A stretch of 64,000 bases of DNA, from contig CANRVD010000005.1 in assembly GCA_947643145.1 (NCBI GenBank), positions 1 to 64,000 on the forward strand, read 5' to 3'. Shown here piece after piece: positions 23,557-32,952 of this stretch. Numbering within the stretch: the first letter of the stretch is position 1; every line of letters starts with the position of its first letter. A program made the position numbers and the translations under genes. The DNA is from an uncultured bacterium. Lineage in GTDB: Bacteria; Bacillota; Clostridia; Lachnospirales; Lachnospiraceae. The notes under the pieces are model-generated. The model was not told the origin of the DNA, made no database searches, and was given only the letters and a program-made list of their open reading frames with translations.

Positions 23557-23937
23557 ATGGGAAAGACGACACTTATGGTAGTTGATGATTCTCCGTTTGC
23601 ATCAAAGCAAATTCAGGATTTGGTAGAAGAGAACGGATATGAGATGATTGGATATGCTAAAAATGGTGAGGAAGGAATTCATATGTACGAGGAACTTCAT
23701 CCAGATATTGTAATTATGGATATTATTATGCCGGGAATTGATGGACTGGAAACAGCGGAAATTCTTCTGAAAAAGGATCCTAACGCAACTATTTTAATGT
23801 TGAGCTCTTTATGTGATTCCGGTACTTTGGAAGAAGTAAAGGCGATTGGATTAAAATATCTGATTCCAAAGCCATGGGAAGATGATGTATTATTAGCTAC
23901 ATTAGAGATGTTAACAAAGCAGAGAGAGAGTAAATAA
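23557..23937 (+). CDS. CheY-like single-domain response regulator
   Basis: 126-residue receiver domain without an output domain. Acidic pocket MVVDDS near the N-terminus, phospho-acceptor Asp in IVIMDIIMPGIDG (about residue 55), switch Ser in MLSSL and conserved Lys in LIPKPWE are all present, so it should be phosphorylatable. Together with the upstream CheX-like gene it forms a two-gene unit for flagellar switching or adaptation. AGGAGGT precedes ATG 23557. A strong terminator follows. Confidence 0.9.
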   Translation: MGKTTLMVVDDSPFASKQIQDLVEENGYEMIGYAKNGEEGIHMYEELHPDIVIMDIIMPGIDGLETAEILLKKDPNATILMLSSLCDSGTLEEVKAIGLKYLIPKPWEDDVLLATLEMLTKQRESK

Positions 23938-23944
23938 TACAAGA

Positions 23945-23983
23945 GGATGGAAATTCAGGGTGTCCGAAGTTTCCATCCTTTTT
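23945..23983 (+). terminator. Terminator after the CheX-CheY pair
   Basis: GGATGGAAA (23945-23953) and TTTCCATCC (23970-23978) form a 9-bp stem followed by TTTTT. Confidence 0.88.
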
Positions 23984-23985
23984 AA

Positions 23986-24077
23986 ACTTATAGGAAACTG
24001 CTTGAAATGCAGCAGTACGCCAACAAGAATTGCGAAGCAATTCTTGCTAGGGCACAAGCGAAGTCTGTGCCCTTTTT
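23986..24077 (+). repeat. Tandem-hairpin terminator repeat (copy f)
   Basis: CTTATAGGAAACTGC starts right after the preceding terminator U-tract. Then come ACGCCAACA, the hairpin AAGAATTGC-gaa-GCAATTCTT, GCTAG, and the terminator GGGCACA-9-TGTGCCC-TTTTT (24050-24077). Confidence 0.85.
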
Positions 24078-24185
24078 AATGGAGATAAAAGGGGATACGA
24101 AATAACAGAAGTAGTAGTTTTGAAAAACAGATATTGTATATGTTTATAATGTACAAAAATTTAATCCAATTTTTGCTAAAAATGT

Positions 24186-24228
24186 GTCAAATGAATGGTT
24201 GACTAATCTTATAATTATAGAATATACT
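24186..24228 (+). promoter_or_regulatory. Promoter and possible operator of the fab operon
   Basis: TTGACT (24199-24204), 18 bases, TATACT (24223-24228). The dyad GTCAA-atgaatgg-TTGAC (24186-24203) overlaps the -35 and is well placed for a repressor. No FabT or FapR gene is in the window, so the regulator is unknown. Confidence 0.6.
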
Positions 24229-24302
24229 CAAATTTATATGGATGTTAAGAATGAAGTTTGAAATGTGTATGGGGATATAATACAAAATAGGAGATAGAAA
24301 AA

Positions 24303-25280
24303 ATGATAAGAACCAGATTGATTGCAACTGCTGCAGATGCGCCAGAGCAGATTATTACAAATGATGATTTAGCCAAAGTGGTTGATACCAGTGATGAATG
24401 GATATCGCAGCGGACAGGGATAAAGGAAAGAAGAATATCCTCTGGCGAAAATACATCAGATTTGGTTGTCAATGTGGCAAAGCAGTTACTGGAAAAGGCA
24501 TCTGTTACTCCAGAAAGCATAGATTTGATTATTGTAGCATCTGTCACACCGGATTATAATACACCGTCACTGGCCTGCATGATACAAAAGGAGATTGGGG
24601 CAGTTCATGCGGTTGCTTTTGATATCTCAGCAGCTTGTAGTGGTTTTATGTTTGCGTTGAGTATCGCAGATAAATATATCAAAACCGGCAGTTATGAAAA
24701 TGCAATTGTAATCGGCGGTGAGACGTTATCTAAAATTGTAAACTGGAAAGACCGTGCTACCTGTGTACTGTTTGGTGACGGGGCAGGCGGCGCTTATGTG
24801 GAAAAATCACAGGAAAGCGGTATTACCTGTGAGGATATTGGTTCAGCAGGAAGCCAGTATGATATTTTGACGGCGGGATATACAGCATGTACCAATGTGT
24901 TTAATGACCAGCCGGAAGGCATGGATGAGCACTGGTATGTAAGCATGAATGGAAGAGAAGTCTTTAAGTTTGCTACGAAAAATGTGATTAAGAGTATGCA
25001 GAAGGTAATGGAGTTGGAGGGAATTACTCAGGAAGAGGTTAAGTATTTTATACCGCATCAGGCAAATGCCCGCATTGTGGAAGTGATTTCTAAGAAATTA
25101 AAGATTCCATATGAGAAATTTTATTTAAATATGGAGCGTTATGGAAATACGTCATCAGCCAGCATACCGATTGCACTGAATGAGCTGAATGAAAAAGGGC
25201 TCTTGGAGCGTGGGGACAAGATTATTTTGTCCGGCTTTGGCGGAGGAATGACATGGGGGACGATGTTAATTACATGGTAG
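24303..25280 (+). CDS. fabH: 3-oxoacyl-ACP synthase III
   Basis: 325-residue KAS III, which condenses a short acyl-CoA with malonyl-ACP to start fatty-acid synthesis. Catalytic triad visible: Cys in DISAACSGFMF (near 112), His in YFIPHQANARI and Asn in YGNTSSASIP. The C-terminal GGGMTWG motif is intact. AGGAG lies about 9 bases before ATG 24303. It is the first gene of a ten-gene fatty-acid operon behind its own promoter. Confidence 0.96.
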   Translation: MIRTRLIATAADAPEQIITNDDLAKVVDTSDEWISQRTGIKERRISSGENTSDLVVNVAKQLLEKASVTPESIDLIIVASVTPDYNTPSLACMIQKEIGAVHAVAFDISAACSGFMFALSIADKYIKTGSYENAIVIGGETLSKIVNWKDRATCVLFGDGAGGAYVEKSQESGITCEDIGSAGSQYDILTAGYTACTNVFNDQPEGMDEHWYVSMNGREVFKFATKNVIKSMQKVMELEGITQEEVKYFIPHQANARIVEVISKKLKIPYEKFYLNMERYGNTSSASIPIALNELNEKGLLERGDKIILSGFGGGMTWGTMLITW

Positions 25281-25338
25281 TGTATAACTGCAATTGCAGT
25301 ATATATAAATTAAAAAATGAATTCAGGAGGAAAAGATT

Positions 25339-25560
25339 ATGGTTTTTGAAAAAATCAGAGAAATTATTGCAGAGCAGACAGGGAAGGATATTGAGGAAAT
25401 TACATTAGAAACTAATGTAAAGGAAGACCTTGATGCGGATTCCTTAGATTTATTCCAGATTATCAATGATATTGAAGATGAATTTGATGTCTCTGTAGAA
25501 AATCCAGAAGCAATCGTAACGGTAAAGGATGCCGTTGATTTTGTAGAAAGCCACAAATAA
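25339..25560 (+). CDS. acpP: Acyl carrier protein
   Basis: 73-residue acidic ACP. The phosphopantetheine site DADSLDLFQ is intact (Ser near 37), with a typical EKIREIIAEQ first helix and a VKDAVDFVE last helix. It carries growing acyl chains for the enzymes encoded around it. AGGAGG lies 8 bases upstream. A terminator-like hairpin follows within 40 bases, which would allow higher ACP output than the downstream genes. Confidence 0.96.
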   Translation: MVFEKIREIIAEQTGKDIEEITLETNVKEDLDADSLDLFQIINDIEDEFDVSVENPEAIVTVKDAVDFVESHK

Positions 25561-25591
25561 GTATTTGGGAAGGCAGTATTGCAGCAGGTAT

Positions 25592-25618
25592 AAAAGCGGC
25601 GCTTTACAGCGCCGTTTT
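25592..25618 (+). terminator. Internal terminator between acpP and fabD
   Basis: CGGCGCT-ttac-AGCGCCG followed by TTTT, flanked by AAAA. It probably attenuates read-through into fabD and later genes. Confidence 0.75.
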
Positions 25619-25648
25619 AACCACAAAATGAGATGGAAGAATTTACAC

Positions 25649-25673
25649 TACTGGTCGTGAAGTGAACAGTAAC
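25649..25673. repeat. GTTACT/AGTAAC-family short repeat in the fab operon
   Basis: TACTG-GTCGTGAAGTGAA-CAGTAAC has the same layout as the copy at 47518. It occupies the acpP-fabD gap where fabK is often found in related operons. The 183-base gap otherwise holds only the terminator. Confidence 0.6.
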
Positions 25674-25743
25674 GAATTTCCGACAATAGAGTGTTTCAAT
25701 GTCTGGTTGTGATAACCGGCAGTTTAGAGGAGTATTATAATAT

Positions 25744-26685
25744 ATGAAAACAGTATTTATGTTTAGCGGTCAGGGAGCACAGTATGCAGGCATGGGAAAA
25801 GAACTGTATCAGAAGTATTCGGCAGCAAAAAAAATATTTGACCGCGCAGATGAGGTTTTGGGATATTCAATTAAAGATATTTGTTTTAATGATGAAGAAA
25901 AGTTAGGAGAGACAGAGTTCGCGCAGCCGGCAATTTTAACAATGAGCATTGCTGCTATGAAGGTACTGCAGGAGCAGGGTGTTCGTGCAGAGATGACAGC
26001 CGGACTGAGTTTAGGAGAATATTCCGCTTATGTAGCCAGTGGGGCAATGGATTTTGAGGAAGCAGTTGCGCTGGTGCAGAAAAGAGGGAAATTTATGGCA
26101 GAGGCAGTTCCTTCGGGAGAAGGAGCGATGTTTGCTGTGATTGGTTTAGATACAGAGAAAGTGGAAGCAGCCTGTAAAGAGGCTTCCGGCCTTGGTCTTG
26201 GTATTGCAGTTCCGGCTAACTATAATGCGCCGGGACAGATTGTAATTGCGGGAGCTACCGGTGCAGTGTCAGAAGCTGCAAGAATCGCAAAAGAAAAAGG
26301 TGCTAAAATGGCAGTGAAATTAAAGGTTAGCGGGCCATTCCATACGCAGATGCTGCAGCCAGCGGCAGAAAAATTAGGACCAGAGCTTGAGAAGATGCAT
26401 ATTGCGCCTATGGAAATTCCGGTATTTACAAATGTAAATGCTAAAATCGTAGAGTCTGAGAAGGATATTATTCCGATTCTGACAAAGCAGATTTGCTGTC
26501 CGGTCAGATTCTCCGATATTATTGAGAATATGCATGGAATGGGAGCGGATACTTTTATTGAGCTGGGACCAGGGAAAGCCCTGTGTGGATTTGTGAAGAG
26601 AACGGTTAAGGGAGTAACTATCTTAAATGTAGAGGATGAGAGTTCTTTGGCAAAGACTATGGCAAAGTTAGATGAAATTGTATAA
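25744..26685 (+). CDS. fabD: Malonyl-CoA:ACP transacylase
   Basis: 313-residue transacylase that loads malonyl groups onto ACP. Substrate pocket FSGQGAQYAGMGKEL, nucleophile GLSLGEYSAY (Ser near 89) and His in VSGPFHTQML are all in place; the family length is normal. GAGGAG lies about 10 bases before ATG 25744. It follows acpP after a gap that contains a terminator and a repeat, so it may depend on read-through or a weak local promoter. Confidence 0.96.
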   Translation: MKTVFMFSGQGAQYAGMGKELYQKYSAAKKIFDRADEVLGYSIKDICFNDEEKLGETEFAQPAILTMSIAAMKVLQEQGVRAEMTAGLSLGEYSAYVASGAMDFEEAVALVQKRGKFMAEAVPSGEGAMFAVIGLDTEKVEAACKEASGLGLGIAVPANYNAPGQIVIAGATGAVSEAARIAKEKGAKMAVKLKVSGPFHTQMLQPAAEKLGPELEKMHIAPMEIPVFTNVNAKIVESEKDIIPILTKQICCPVRFSDIIENMHGMGADTFIELGPGKALCGFVKRTVKGVTILNVEDESSLAKTMAKLDEIV

Positions 26686-26765
26686 GTTTTACGTATAAAT
26701 GTGGGGATGGCTGCAAATAGCAATGTATCAACAGGTGCAGATTCATCCAGAATGTGGAGGAAGAA

Positions 26766-27494
26766 ATGTTAATAGGAAAAACAGCGGTTATAACAGGTGC
26801 TGCCAAAGGAATTGGAAAAGCAATTGCTCTGGCATTTGCAAAAGAGGGTTGTAATATTGTATTGAATTATCATAGTAGTGTCTCAGAAGACACGATAAAA
26901 GAGATTGAAGGTTACGGAGTTACCTGTCTTCCGGTTCAGGGAGATGTCAGTGATTTTGAATTTGCTGCTTCCCTGATGAAGCGGGTAAAGAAGGAGCTTG
27001 GCTCTGTGGATATTCTGGTAAATAATGCAGGGATTACAAGGGATATGCTTTTAATGCGCATGAGTGAGGAAGAATTTGACAGTGTTATCAATACAAATCT
27101 GAAGGGTTGTTTCAATATGGTTCGCCATGCAAGTAATCTTATGTTAAAGCAGAGGAGCGGAGCGATTATTAATATGGCATCTGTTGTGGGCGTTATGGGA
27201 AACGCAGGGCAGGTTAATTATGCGGCTTCTAAGGCAGGGATTATTGGTTTGACAAAGTCTGTGGCAAAAGAACTGGCAGCGAGAGGGATTACCTGTAATG
27301 CGATTGCACCGGGATTTGTCGAAACAGATATGACAGATGTGCTTACGGATGAGCAGAAAGCAAAGATGTTAGAGGTAATTCCATTAAAGCGTTATGGTAG
27401 AGTGGAAGATATTGCGGAAGTGGCAGTATTTTTAGCAAAGAACACATATATTACCGGCCAGGTGATTCATGTAGATGGCGGAATGGTAATGTAA
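26766..27494 (+). CDS. fabG: 3-oxoacyl-ACP reductase
   Basis: 242-residue NADPH-dependent SDR performing the first reduction of the elongation cycle. Cofactor loop TGAAKGIGKAIA, NNAG motif NNAGITRDMLL, catalytic Ser in NMASVVG and YxxxK in NYAASKAG are present. I start at ATG 26766 (TGGAGGAAG upstream) rather than the track GTG 26754. It sits between fabD and fabF as in most Firmicutes. Confidence 0.95.
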   Translation: MLIGKTAVITGAAKGIGKAIALAFAKEGCNIVLNYHSSVSEDTIKEIEGYGVTCLPVQGDVSDFEFAASLMKRVKKELGSVDILVNNAGITRDMLLMRMSEEEFDSVINTNLKGCFNMVRHASNLMLKQRSGAIINMASVVGVMGNAGQVNYAASKAGIIGLTKSVAKELAARGITCNAIAPGFVETDMTDVLTDEQKAKMLEVIPLKRYGRVEDIAEVAVFLAKNTYITGQVIHVDGGMVM

Positions 27495-27557
27495 AATATA
27501 GTTTAGTTTGTAGTAAAAAGCAGGGGAATGCTTTACCCTGCAGAAATGAGGATTGAG

Positions 27558-28805
27558 ATGGAAAAAAGATGTGTAATCACAGGACTGGGAGCGATTACTC
27601 CGCTTGGGAGTACAGTGGAGACTTTTTGGGACGGCATTCGAAATGGTGTCTGTGGGATTGATTCGATTAAAAAATTTGATGCTTCAGACTTAAAGGTGAA
27701 GATTGCTGCCGAGGTAAAAGGGTTTGATGCTGAGCTTTATATGTCCAAAAAGGATGTGAAAAGAAATGACCTTTATGCAGTCTATGGTCTGGCAGCAGGA
27801 ATTCAGGCATTTGAGGATTCCGGTATTGATATGGAAAAGGAAGATGCTGACAGGGTTGGTGTGATTGTCGGTTCCGGTACCGGTGGCTTAATGACTATGG
27901 AAGAACAGGTTACCAGAATGAATGAAAAGGGGCCGGCAAGGGTATCCCCAATGTTCATTACCATGACAATTGGCAATATGGTTGCAGGAAACATTGCAAT
28001 CCGCGTTGGTGCAAAAGGGATTTGTGAAGATATTGTAACTGCCTGTGCTACAGGAACAAACTGTATTGGAGCAGCGTACCGCAATATTAAACATGGCTAT
28101 CTGGATGCCTGTGTTGCAGGCGGCGCAGAGGGTGCAATCTGTAAGGTTGGCGTTGCAGGATTTACAAATCTCACAGCATTGTCGACAGAAGAAGACCCGA
28201 AAAAGGCATGTAAACCATTTGACAAAGAAAGAAATGGTTTTGTAATGGGTGATGGTGCCGGTGTTCTTATCTTAGAGGAGCTGGAGCACGCTCTGGCAAG
28301 AGGAGCTAAAATCTATGGAGAGATTGTAGGGTATGGTGCAACAGGAGATGCGTATCATGTGACGCTCCCGGACCCGGAAGGACGGGGAGCAGCAAAGGCA
28401 ATGCAAATGGCGATGAAGGAAGCGGGAATTGCACCGGAGCAGGTTAGCTATATTAACGCACATGGAACCAGCACTCCTGCAAATGATGTAGGTGAGACAA
28501 AGGCAATTAAACTGGCATTTGGGGAAGAGACTGCAAAGAAAGTTCCAATCAGTTCTACCAAATCCATGACCGGGCATCTGCTTGGAGCAGCAGGTGCAAT
28601 TGAAGCAATCTGCTGTGTGAAAGCTTTGGAAGAAGGATTTCTTCCTCCTACCATTAATTATCATACACCGGACGAGGAATGTGATTTGGATTATATTCCA
28701 AATGTAGGAAGAGAGGCAAAGGATGCAATGTATGCACTGTCTAATTCATTGGGATTTGGCGGACACAATGGTGTACTTTGCTTTAAAAAGTGGACTGGGA
28801 AATAA
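27558..28805 (+). CDS. fabF: 3-oxoacyl-ACP synthase II
   Basis: 415-residue condensing enzyme for chain elongation. Cys-His-His triad: VTACATGTNCIG, NAHGTSTPANDVGE and KSMTGHLLGAAGA. C-terminal NSLGFGGHN is typical. The start is ATG 27558, after AGAAATGAGGATTG; this ribosome site is one copy of the dispersed 5'-UTR repeat and is preceded by the hairpin GCAGGG-10-CCCTGC (27521-27542). The longer track start at 27528 lies inside that hairpin. Confidence 0.95.
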   Translation: MEKRCVITGLGAITPLGSTVETFWDGIRNGVCGIDSIKKFDASDLKVKIAAEVKGFDAELYMSKKDVKRNDLYAVYGLAAGIQAFEDSGIDMEKEDADRVGVIVGSGTGGLMTMEEQVTRMNEKGPARVSPMFITMTIGNMVAGNIAIRVGAKGICEDIVTACATGTNCIGAAYRNIKHGYLDACVAGGAEGAICKVGVAGFTNLTALSTEEDPKKACKPFDKERNGFVMGDGAGVLILEELEHALARGAKIYGEIVGYGATGDAYHVTLPDPEGRGAAKAMQMAMKEAGIAPEQVSYINAHGTSTPANDVGETKAIKLAFGEETAKKVPISSTKSMTGHLLGAAGAIEAICCVKALEEGFLPPTINYHTPDEECDLDYIPNVGREAKDAMYALSNSLGFGGHNGVLCFKKWTGK

Positions 28806-28824
28806 AAAATAATTATAGAAAGGC

Positions 28825-29340
28825 ATGGTGTGGGAAATGCAGTATGAAGAGGTCAAAGAGTTAATTGCTATATTTGAGAAGACGGACTTAAACGATATGG
28901 AGGTACAGTTAGATAATGCAAGAATTCGTTTGAACCGTGGGGCTGTTTCTCCGTGGATGCCAGTACCACAGGTGCCGTTACCGAATATGGCACCGCCTAT
29001 GGCAGCACAGGCAGCAGCCCCGCCTGCTGTGCAGGTTCCGGTTGAGGGGATGACAGAAACTGTTCAGGCAGAGGGTGTTAAGGAAGCAGCCGTAGAAGAA
29101 TCTGGGCAGAAGGTCATTACCGCTCCGATTGTTGGTACCTTTTATCAGAGTTCAGCACCGGATGAGGCGCCATTTGTAAAGGTTGGAGATACTATTTCAG
29201 AGGGAGATGTGGTGTGTATCATTGAAGCTATGAAGTTTATGAATGAGGTAAACAGCGGGGTGAGTGGTACAATTTCTGAAATTCTCGTAAAAGACGGACA
29301 GTTCGTTGAATATGGACAGGAGCTTTTCCGTTTGAAATAG
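28825..29340 (+). CDS. accB: Biotin carboxyl carrier protein of acetyl-CoA carboxylase
   Basis: 171 residues. Helical N-terminal part (about 1-45), a Pro/Ala/Val-rich mobile linker (about 48-95) and the biotinyl domain ending in the acceptor motif EAMKFMNEV (Lys near 135; AMKMMNE in most relatives). It shuttles carboxyl groups between AccC and AccAD, encoded downstream. The start is uncertain between ATG 28825, GTG 28828 and ATG 28837, because the AGAAAGG site is near the first two. Confidence 0.94.
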   Translation: MVWEMQYEEVKELIAIFEKTDLNDMEVQLDNARIRLNRGAVSPWMPVPQVPLPNMAPPMAAQAAAPPAVQVPVEGMTETVQAEGVKEAAVEESGQKVITAPIVGTFYQSSAPDEAPFVKVGDTISEGDVVCIIEAMKFMNEVNSGVSGTISEILVKDGQFVEYGQELFRLK

Positions 29341-29379
29341 AATGCCTGTATAGTTGGTATATTTGAAAGGAAGAGAGAT

Positions 29380-29808
29380 ATGTTGATGGATATTAATGAC
29401 ATTATGAAAATTATTCCACACAGACAGCCCTTTTTGCTGATTGACCGTGTGGAAGAAATGGTAGAGGGAAAGTCTATTACCGCACTGAAGAACGTATCCT
29501 ATAATGAGCCGTTCTTTGCGGGGCATTTCCCACAGGAGCCGGTTATGCCGGGAGTGCTGATTATTGAGGCGATGGCTCAGGCCGGTGCTGTAGCAATTAT
29601 GTCTATGGAAGAATTCCGTGGTAAGATAGGGTATTTTGGAGCAATTAAAAATGCCAAGTTCAAAAGAAAGGTAGTTCCAGGGGATACTCTTCGTTTGGAA
29701 CTGGAAATTGATAAGTTAAAGAAAAATATTGGAATTGGTCATGGTACTGCCTATGTAGGTGATGAAGTAGCAGCACAGGTAGAACAGTTTATGTTTATAA
29801 TTAATTAA
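29380..29808 (+). CDS. fabZ: 3-hydroxyacyl-ACP dehydratase
   Basis: 142-residue hotdog-fold dehydratase of the elongation cycle. Active-site His and Glu are in GHFPQEPVMPGVLIIEAMAQ, with the N-terminal IPHRQPFLLIDRV signature. ATG 29380 or ATG 29386 can start it; AAAGGAAGAG is upstream. Its position between accB and accC is the usual Firmicutes order. Confidence 0.95.
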   Translation: MLMDINDIMKIIPHRQPFLLIDRVEEMVEGKSITALKNVSYNEPFFAGHFPQEPVMPGVLIIEAMAQAGAVAIMSMEEFRGKIGYFGAIKNAKFKRKVVPGDTLRLELEIDKLKKNIGIGHGTAYVGDEVAAQVEQFMFIIN

Positions 29809-29832
29809 AGAAACGAATAGTTGGAGGCGCAA

Positions 29833-31176
29833 ATGTTTGACAAGATTTTGATTGCAAATCGCGGTGAAATTGCTGTCCGTATTATCCGGGCCTGCCGCGA
29901 GATGGGAATAAAGACGGTAGCTGTTTTTTCAGAGCCGGACAGAGAGGCACTTCATGCACAGCTTGCTGATGAAGCGGTTTGCATTGGTTCTGCAAAGGCA
30001 GCAGACAGTTATAATAATATGACGAATATTATCTGTGCTGCGGTTGAAAAAAAAGTGCAGGCAATCCATCCGGGATTTGGTTTTTTGTCGGAGAACAGTA
30101 CATTTGCGGCGATGTGTGAGGAATGTAACATAAAGTTTATCGGCCCGGCTCCTTCGGTAATTGATGCTATGGGTAATAAGTCAAATGCAAGGAATATGAT
30201 GATTCAGGCAGATGTTCCAGTGATTCCGGGCAGCGACGGCATTGTGGAAAATCTGGAGCAGGCTTATGAGACAGCAGAGAAGTTAGGATACCCGGTTATG
30301 GTGAAAGCCTCTGCGGGCGGCGGGGGAAAAGGAATTCGTATTGTCCATAAGAAAGAAGAGCTGCAAAAGGCGTATGAGTCAGCAAAAAGTGAGACGAAAG
30401 CAGCCTTTGGTGATGATACGATGTATATGGAAAAGGTTATTGAGAATGCAAGGCATATAGAAGTACAGGTGCTTGGAGATAACTATGGAAATGTCATCCA
30501 TCTTGGGGAGCGTGATTGTTCCCTGCAGAGAAAGAATCAGAAGGTTTTGGAGGAAGCTCCGAGTCCGGCTATTTCTGCTGAAGTACGTGGGGAAATGTGT
30601 GCTGCAGCAGTACGGGCAGCGAAAGCGGCTGGATATCAGAGTGCTGGAACAATTGAATTTTTGTATGATAAGGCAGGCAAGTTCTATTTTATGGAGATGA
30701 ATACAAGAGTTCAGGTAGAACATCCGGTCACAGAGATGATTACAGGAATTGATATCATCAAGGAGCAGATTCGTATCGCAGATGGAGAGAAGCTTTCCAT
30801 GAAGCAGGAGGATGTTATGATTAGCGGACACGCAATTGAGTGCAGGATTAATGCGGAGAATCCCGATAAAGGATTTGCACCGTGTCCGGGACTGATTGAT
30901 TATCTTTTGCTACCAGCGGGTGGACTTGGAATTCGTGTCGATACAGCAGTCTATGAAGGCTATGAGATTCCTCCTTACTATGATTCCATGATTGCTAAAG
31001 TCATTGTTCATGGAAAGGACAGAAGGGAAGCAATTGCAAAGATGCGGCGTGCTTTGTATGAATTTATTATAGATGGAATTGATACCAACATAGAGTTTCA
31101 AAACCGCATTTTGAATCACAAGGATTATCTGGCGGGAAAATTTGATACCTCTTTTTTGGAGAATAAAATATTATGA
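29833..31176 (+). CDS. accC: Acetyl-CoA carboxylase, biotin carboxylase subunit
   Basis: 447-residue ATP-grasp enzyme that carboxylates biotin on AccB. N-terminal FDKILIANRGEIAVRIIRACRE, glycine-rich ATP loop KASAGGGGKGIR, biotin/bicarbonate site ERDCSLQRKNQKVLEE and EMNTRVQVEHPVTE are all present. I start at ATG 29833, 7 bases after TTGGAGG, instead of TTG 29821 in the track. Length is standard. Confidence 0.96.
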   Translation: MFDKILIANRGEIAVRIIRACREMGIKTVAVFSEPDREALHAQLADEAVCIGSAKAADSYNNMTNIICAAVEKKVQAIHPGFGFLSENSTFAAMCEECNIKFIGPAPSVIDAMGNKSNARNMMIQADVPVIPGSDGIVENLEQAYETAEKLGYPVMVKASAGGGGKGIRIVHKKEELQKAYESAKSETKAAFGDDTMYMEKVIENARHIEVQVLGDNYGNVIHLGERDCSLQRKNQKVLEEAPSPAISAEVRGEMCAAAVRAAKAAGYQSAGTIEFLYDKAGKFYFMEMNTRVQVEHPVTEMITGIDIIKEQIRIADGEKLSMKQEDVMISGHAIECRINAENPDKGFAPCPGLIDYLLLPAGGLGIRVDTAVYEGYEIPPYYDSMIAKVIVHGKDRREAIAKMRRALYEFIIDGIDTNIEFQNRILNHKDYLAGKFDTSFLENKIL

Positions 31177-31270
31177 TGCCAGAATCAAAGGGCATTTTGA
31201 CCAAACATTATATTACTTCGGAAGTAAAATATAAAAAATGCACCAATGGGGTGCAGGACTGGAGATTGCT

Positions 31271-32158
31271 TTGAATTTATTTGGTAAAAAGAGTTATGTC
31301 TCCATTGATGGTGGAGAACGGTCAAGGAAGAATGATAAAAGACATAAAAAGGCTGAGCCTTCGATTCCGGATGGAATGTGGATTAAGTGCAATACCTGTA
31401 AGGCGATTATTTATAAGAAAGAAGTAACAGAGTATAAACTTTGTCCGAACTGTGATGCGCACTTTCGTATGAGTCCGGCAGAGCGAATTGCAGTGACCTG
31501 TGACGAAGGGAGCTTTCAGGAATTAGACGTTAAGATGCGGCCTAAGAATCCTATGGATTATCCGGATTATGAAGAGGTTGTCAGCAAGGCACAGAAGAAA
31601 TCCGGTATACGGGAGGCTGTTGTGACAGGTGAATGTAAAATTCATGGTCAGGCCGTAGTGTTAGCTATTATGGACAGCCATTTTATGATGGGAAGCATGG
31701 GTTCTGTCGTGGGAGAAAAAGTCACCAGGGCAGTAGAGTATGCGACAAAGAAACGTCTGCCAATCATTATTTTTACAACTTCCGGCGGTGCACGTATGCA
31801 GGAAGGGATTATTTCCCTTATGCAGATGGCAAAAGTATCAGAGGCATTAGGCAGGCATGATGAAGCCGGGCTGTTATACGTCACGGTGCTGACAGATCCG
31901 ACTACAGGCGGGGTGACGGCAAGTTTTGCCATGTTAGGTGACATTATTCTTTCAGAGCCAAAGGCATTGATTGGTTTTGCAGGCCAGAGAGTGATTCAGG
32001 GAACAATACATCAGCAGCTTCCAGAGGGTTTTCAGCGCGCAGAGTTTCAGTTAGAGCATGGATTTGTGGACAGGATTGTGCACCGGGAGAAGCTGAGGGA
32101 TGAGCTTGGTATGATACTTCGCTTACACAATTCGTCAGAAAGTGAGGGGATGGAATGA
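31271..32158 (+). CDS. accD: Acetyl-CoA carboxylase carboxyltransferase subunit beta
   Basis: 295 residues. N-terminal zinc ribbon CNTC...CPNC (about residues 38-60) and crotonase-type carboxyltransferase core with [26 protein letters not shown] and [11 protein letters not shown]. It partners with AccA. I choose TTG 31271 (NLFGKKSY) because GGAG lies 6 bases upstream; the track ATG 31238 has no site. The stop overlaps the AccA start by four bases, which supports coupled 1:1 synthesis. Confidence 0.94.
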   Translation: MNLFGKKSYVSIDGGERSRKNDKRHKKAEPSIPDGMWIKCNTCKAIIYKKEVTEYKLCPNCDAHFRMSPAERIAVTCDEGSFQELDVKMRPKNPMDYPDYEEVVSKAQKKSGIREAVVTGECKIHGQAVVLAIMDSHFMMGSMGSVVGEKVTRAVEYATKKRLPIIIFTTSGGARMQEGIISLMQMAKVSEALGRHDEAGLLYVTVLTDPTTGGVTASFAMLGDIILSEPKALIGFAGQRVIQGTIHQQLPEGFQRAEFQLEHGFVDRIVHREKLRDELGMILRLHNSSESEGME

Positions 32159-32952
32159 GTGATGCAATGAAGTCTGTGGCAATTGCCCGGATGATAGAAC
32201 GTCCCAATACAAAGCAGTTTATTTCAGCAATTTTTCAGGATTTTTTAGAGTTTCATGGGGATAGGCTTTTTGCAGATGATGGCGCAGTGGTTGGCGGAAT
32301 AGCTTCTCTAGATGGAATAGCGGTTACGGTAATTGGAATTCAGAAGGGGCATACTTTGGATGAAAATGTGGCCTGCAATTTTGGTTCGCCAAATCCTGAG
32401 GGATACCGGAAAGCGCTTCGGTTAATGAAGCAGGCAGAGAAATTTCATCGTCCGGTCATTACTTTTATTAATACAGCAGGAGCTTTTTGCGGGATTGGTG
32501 CGGAGGAACGCGGACAGGGGGAGGCAATCGCCAGAAACCTTATGGAAATGTCCCGTTTAAAAACGCCGATTATCAGTATTTTTATTGGAGAAGGTGGCAG
32601 TGGCGGCGCCCTTGCCCTTGCGGTAGGCGATTATGTGTGGATGTTAGAGCATGGTATGTATTCGGTATTATCCCCAGAGGGATTTGCAAGTATACTTTGG
32701 AGAGATTCATCACGTGTTGCAGAAGCTGCTGCCTTAATGAAAATGACAGCGAGGGATTTACTGCAAAATGAAGTAATTGACAGAATGTTCTTAGAGCCGA
32801 AGGAAGGTCTGGAAAATAATTTGGAATTTACAACGACAGAAATAAAGAAGGCATTGCTTGCATCAATCCCACAGTTGATGCAGGAAGAGTTAGATGTTCT
32901 TTTGGAAAACAGATATCAGCGTTTTCGTAAATTTGGTGAGTTCATGGAATAA
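32155..32952 (+). CDS. accA: Acetyl-CoA carboxylase carboxyltransferase subunit alpha
   Basis: 265-residue subunit completing the carboxyltransferase with AccD. Seen: [18 protein letters not shown], the CoA-binding stretch [21 protein letters not shown], and [22 protein letters not shown]. It is shorter than enterobacterial AccA at the N-terminus, as usual in Firmicutes. It is the last gene of the operon; an inverted repeat and a terminator follow. Confidence 0.95.
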   Translation: MSDAMKSVAIARMIERPNTKQFISAIFQDFLEFHGDRLFADDGAVVGGIASLDGIAVTVIGIQKGHTLDENVACNFGSPNPEGYRKALRLMKQAEKFHRPVITFINTAGAFCGIGAEERGQGEAIARNLMEMSRLKTPIISIFIGEGGSGGALALAVGDYVWMLEHGMYSVLSPEGFASILWRDSSRVAEAAALMKMTARDLLQNEVIDRMFLEPKEGLENNLEFTTTEIKKALLASIPQLMQEELDVLLENRYQRFRKFGEFME

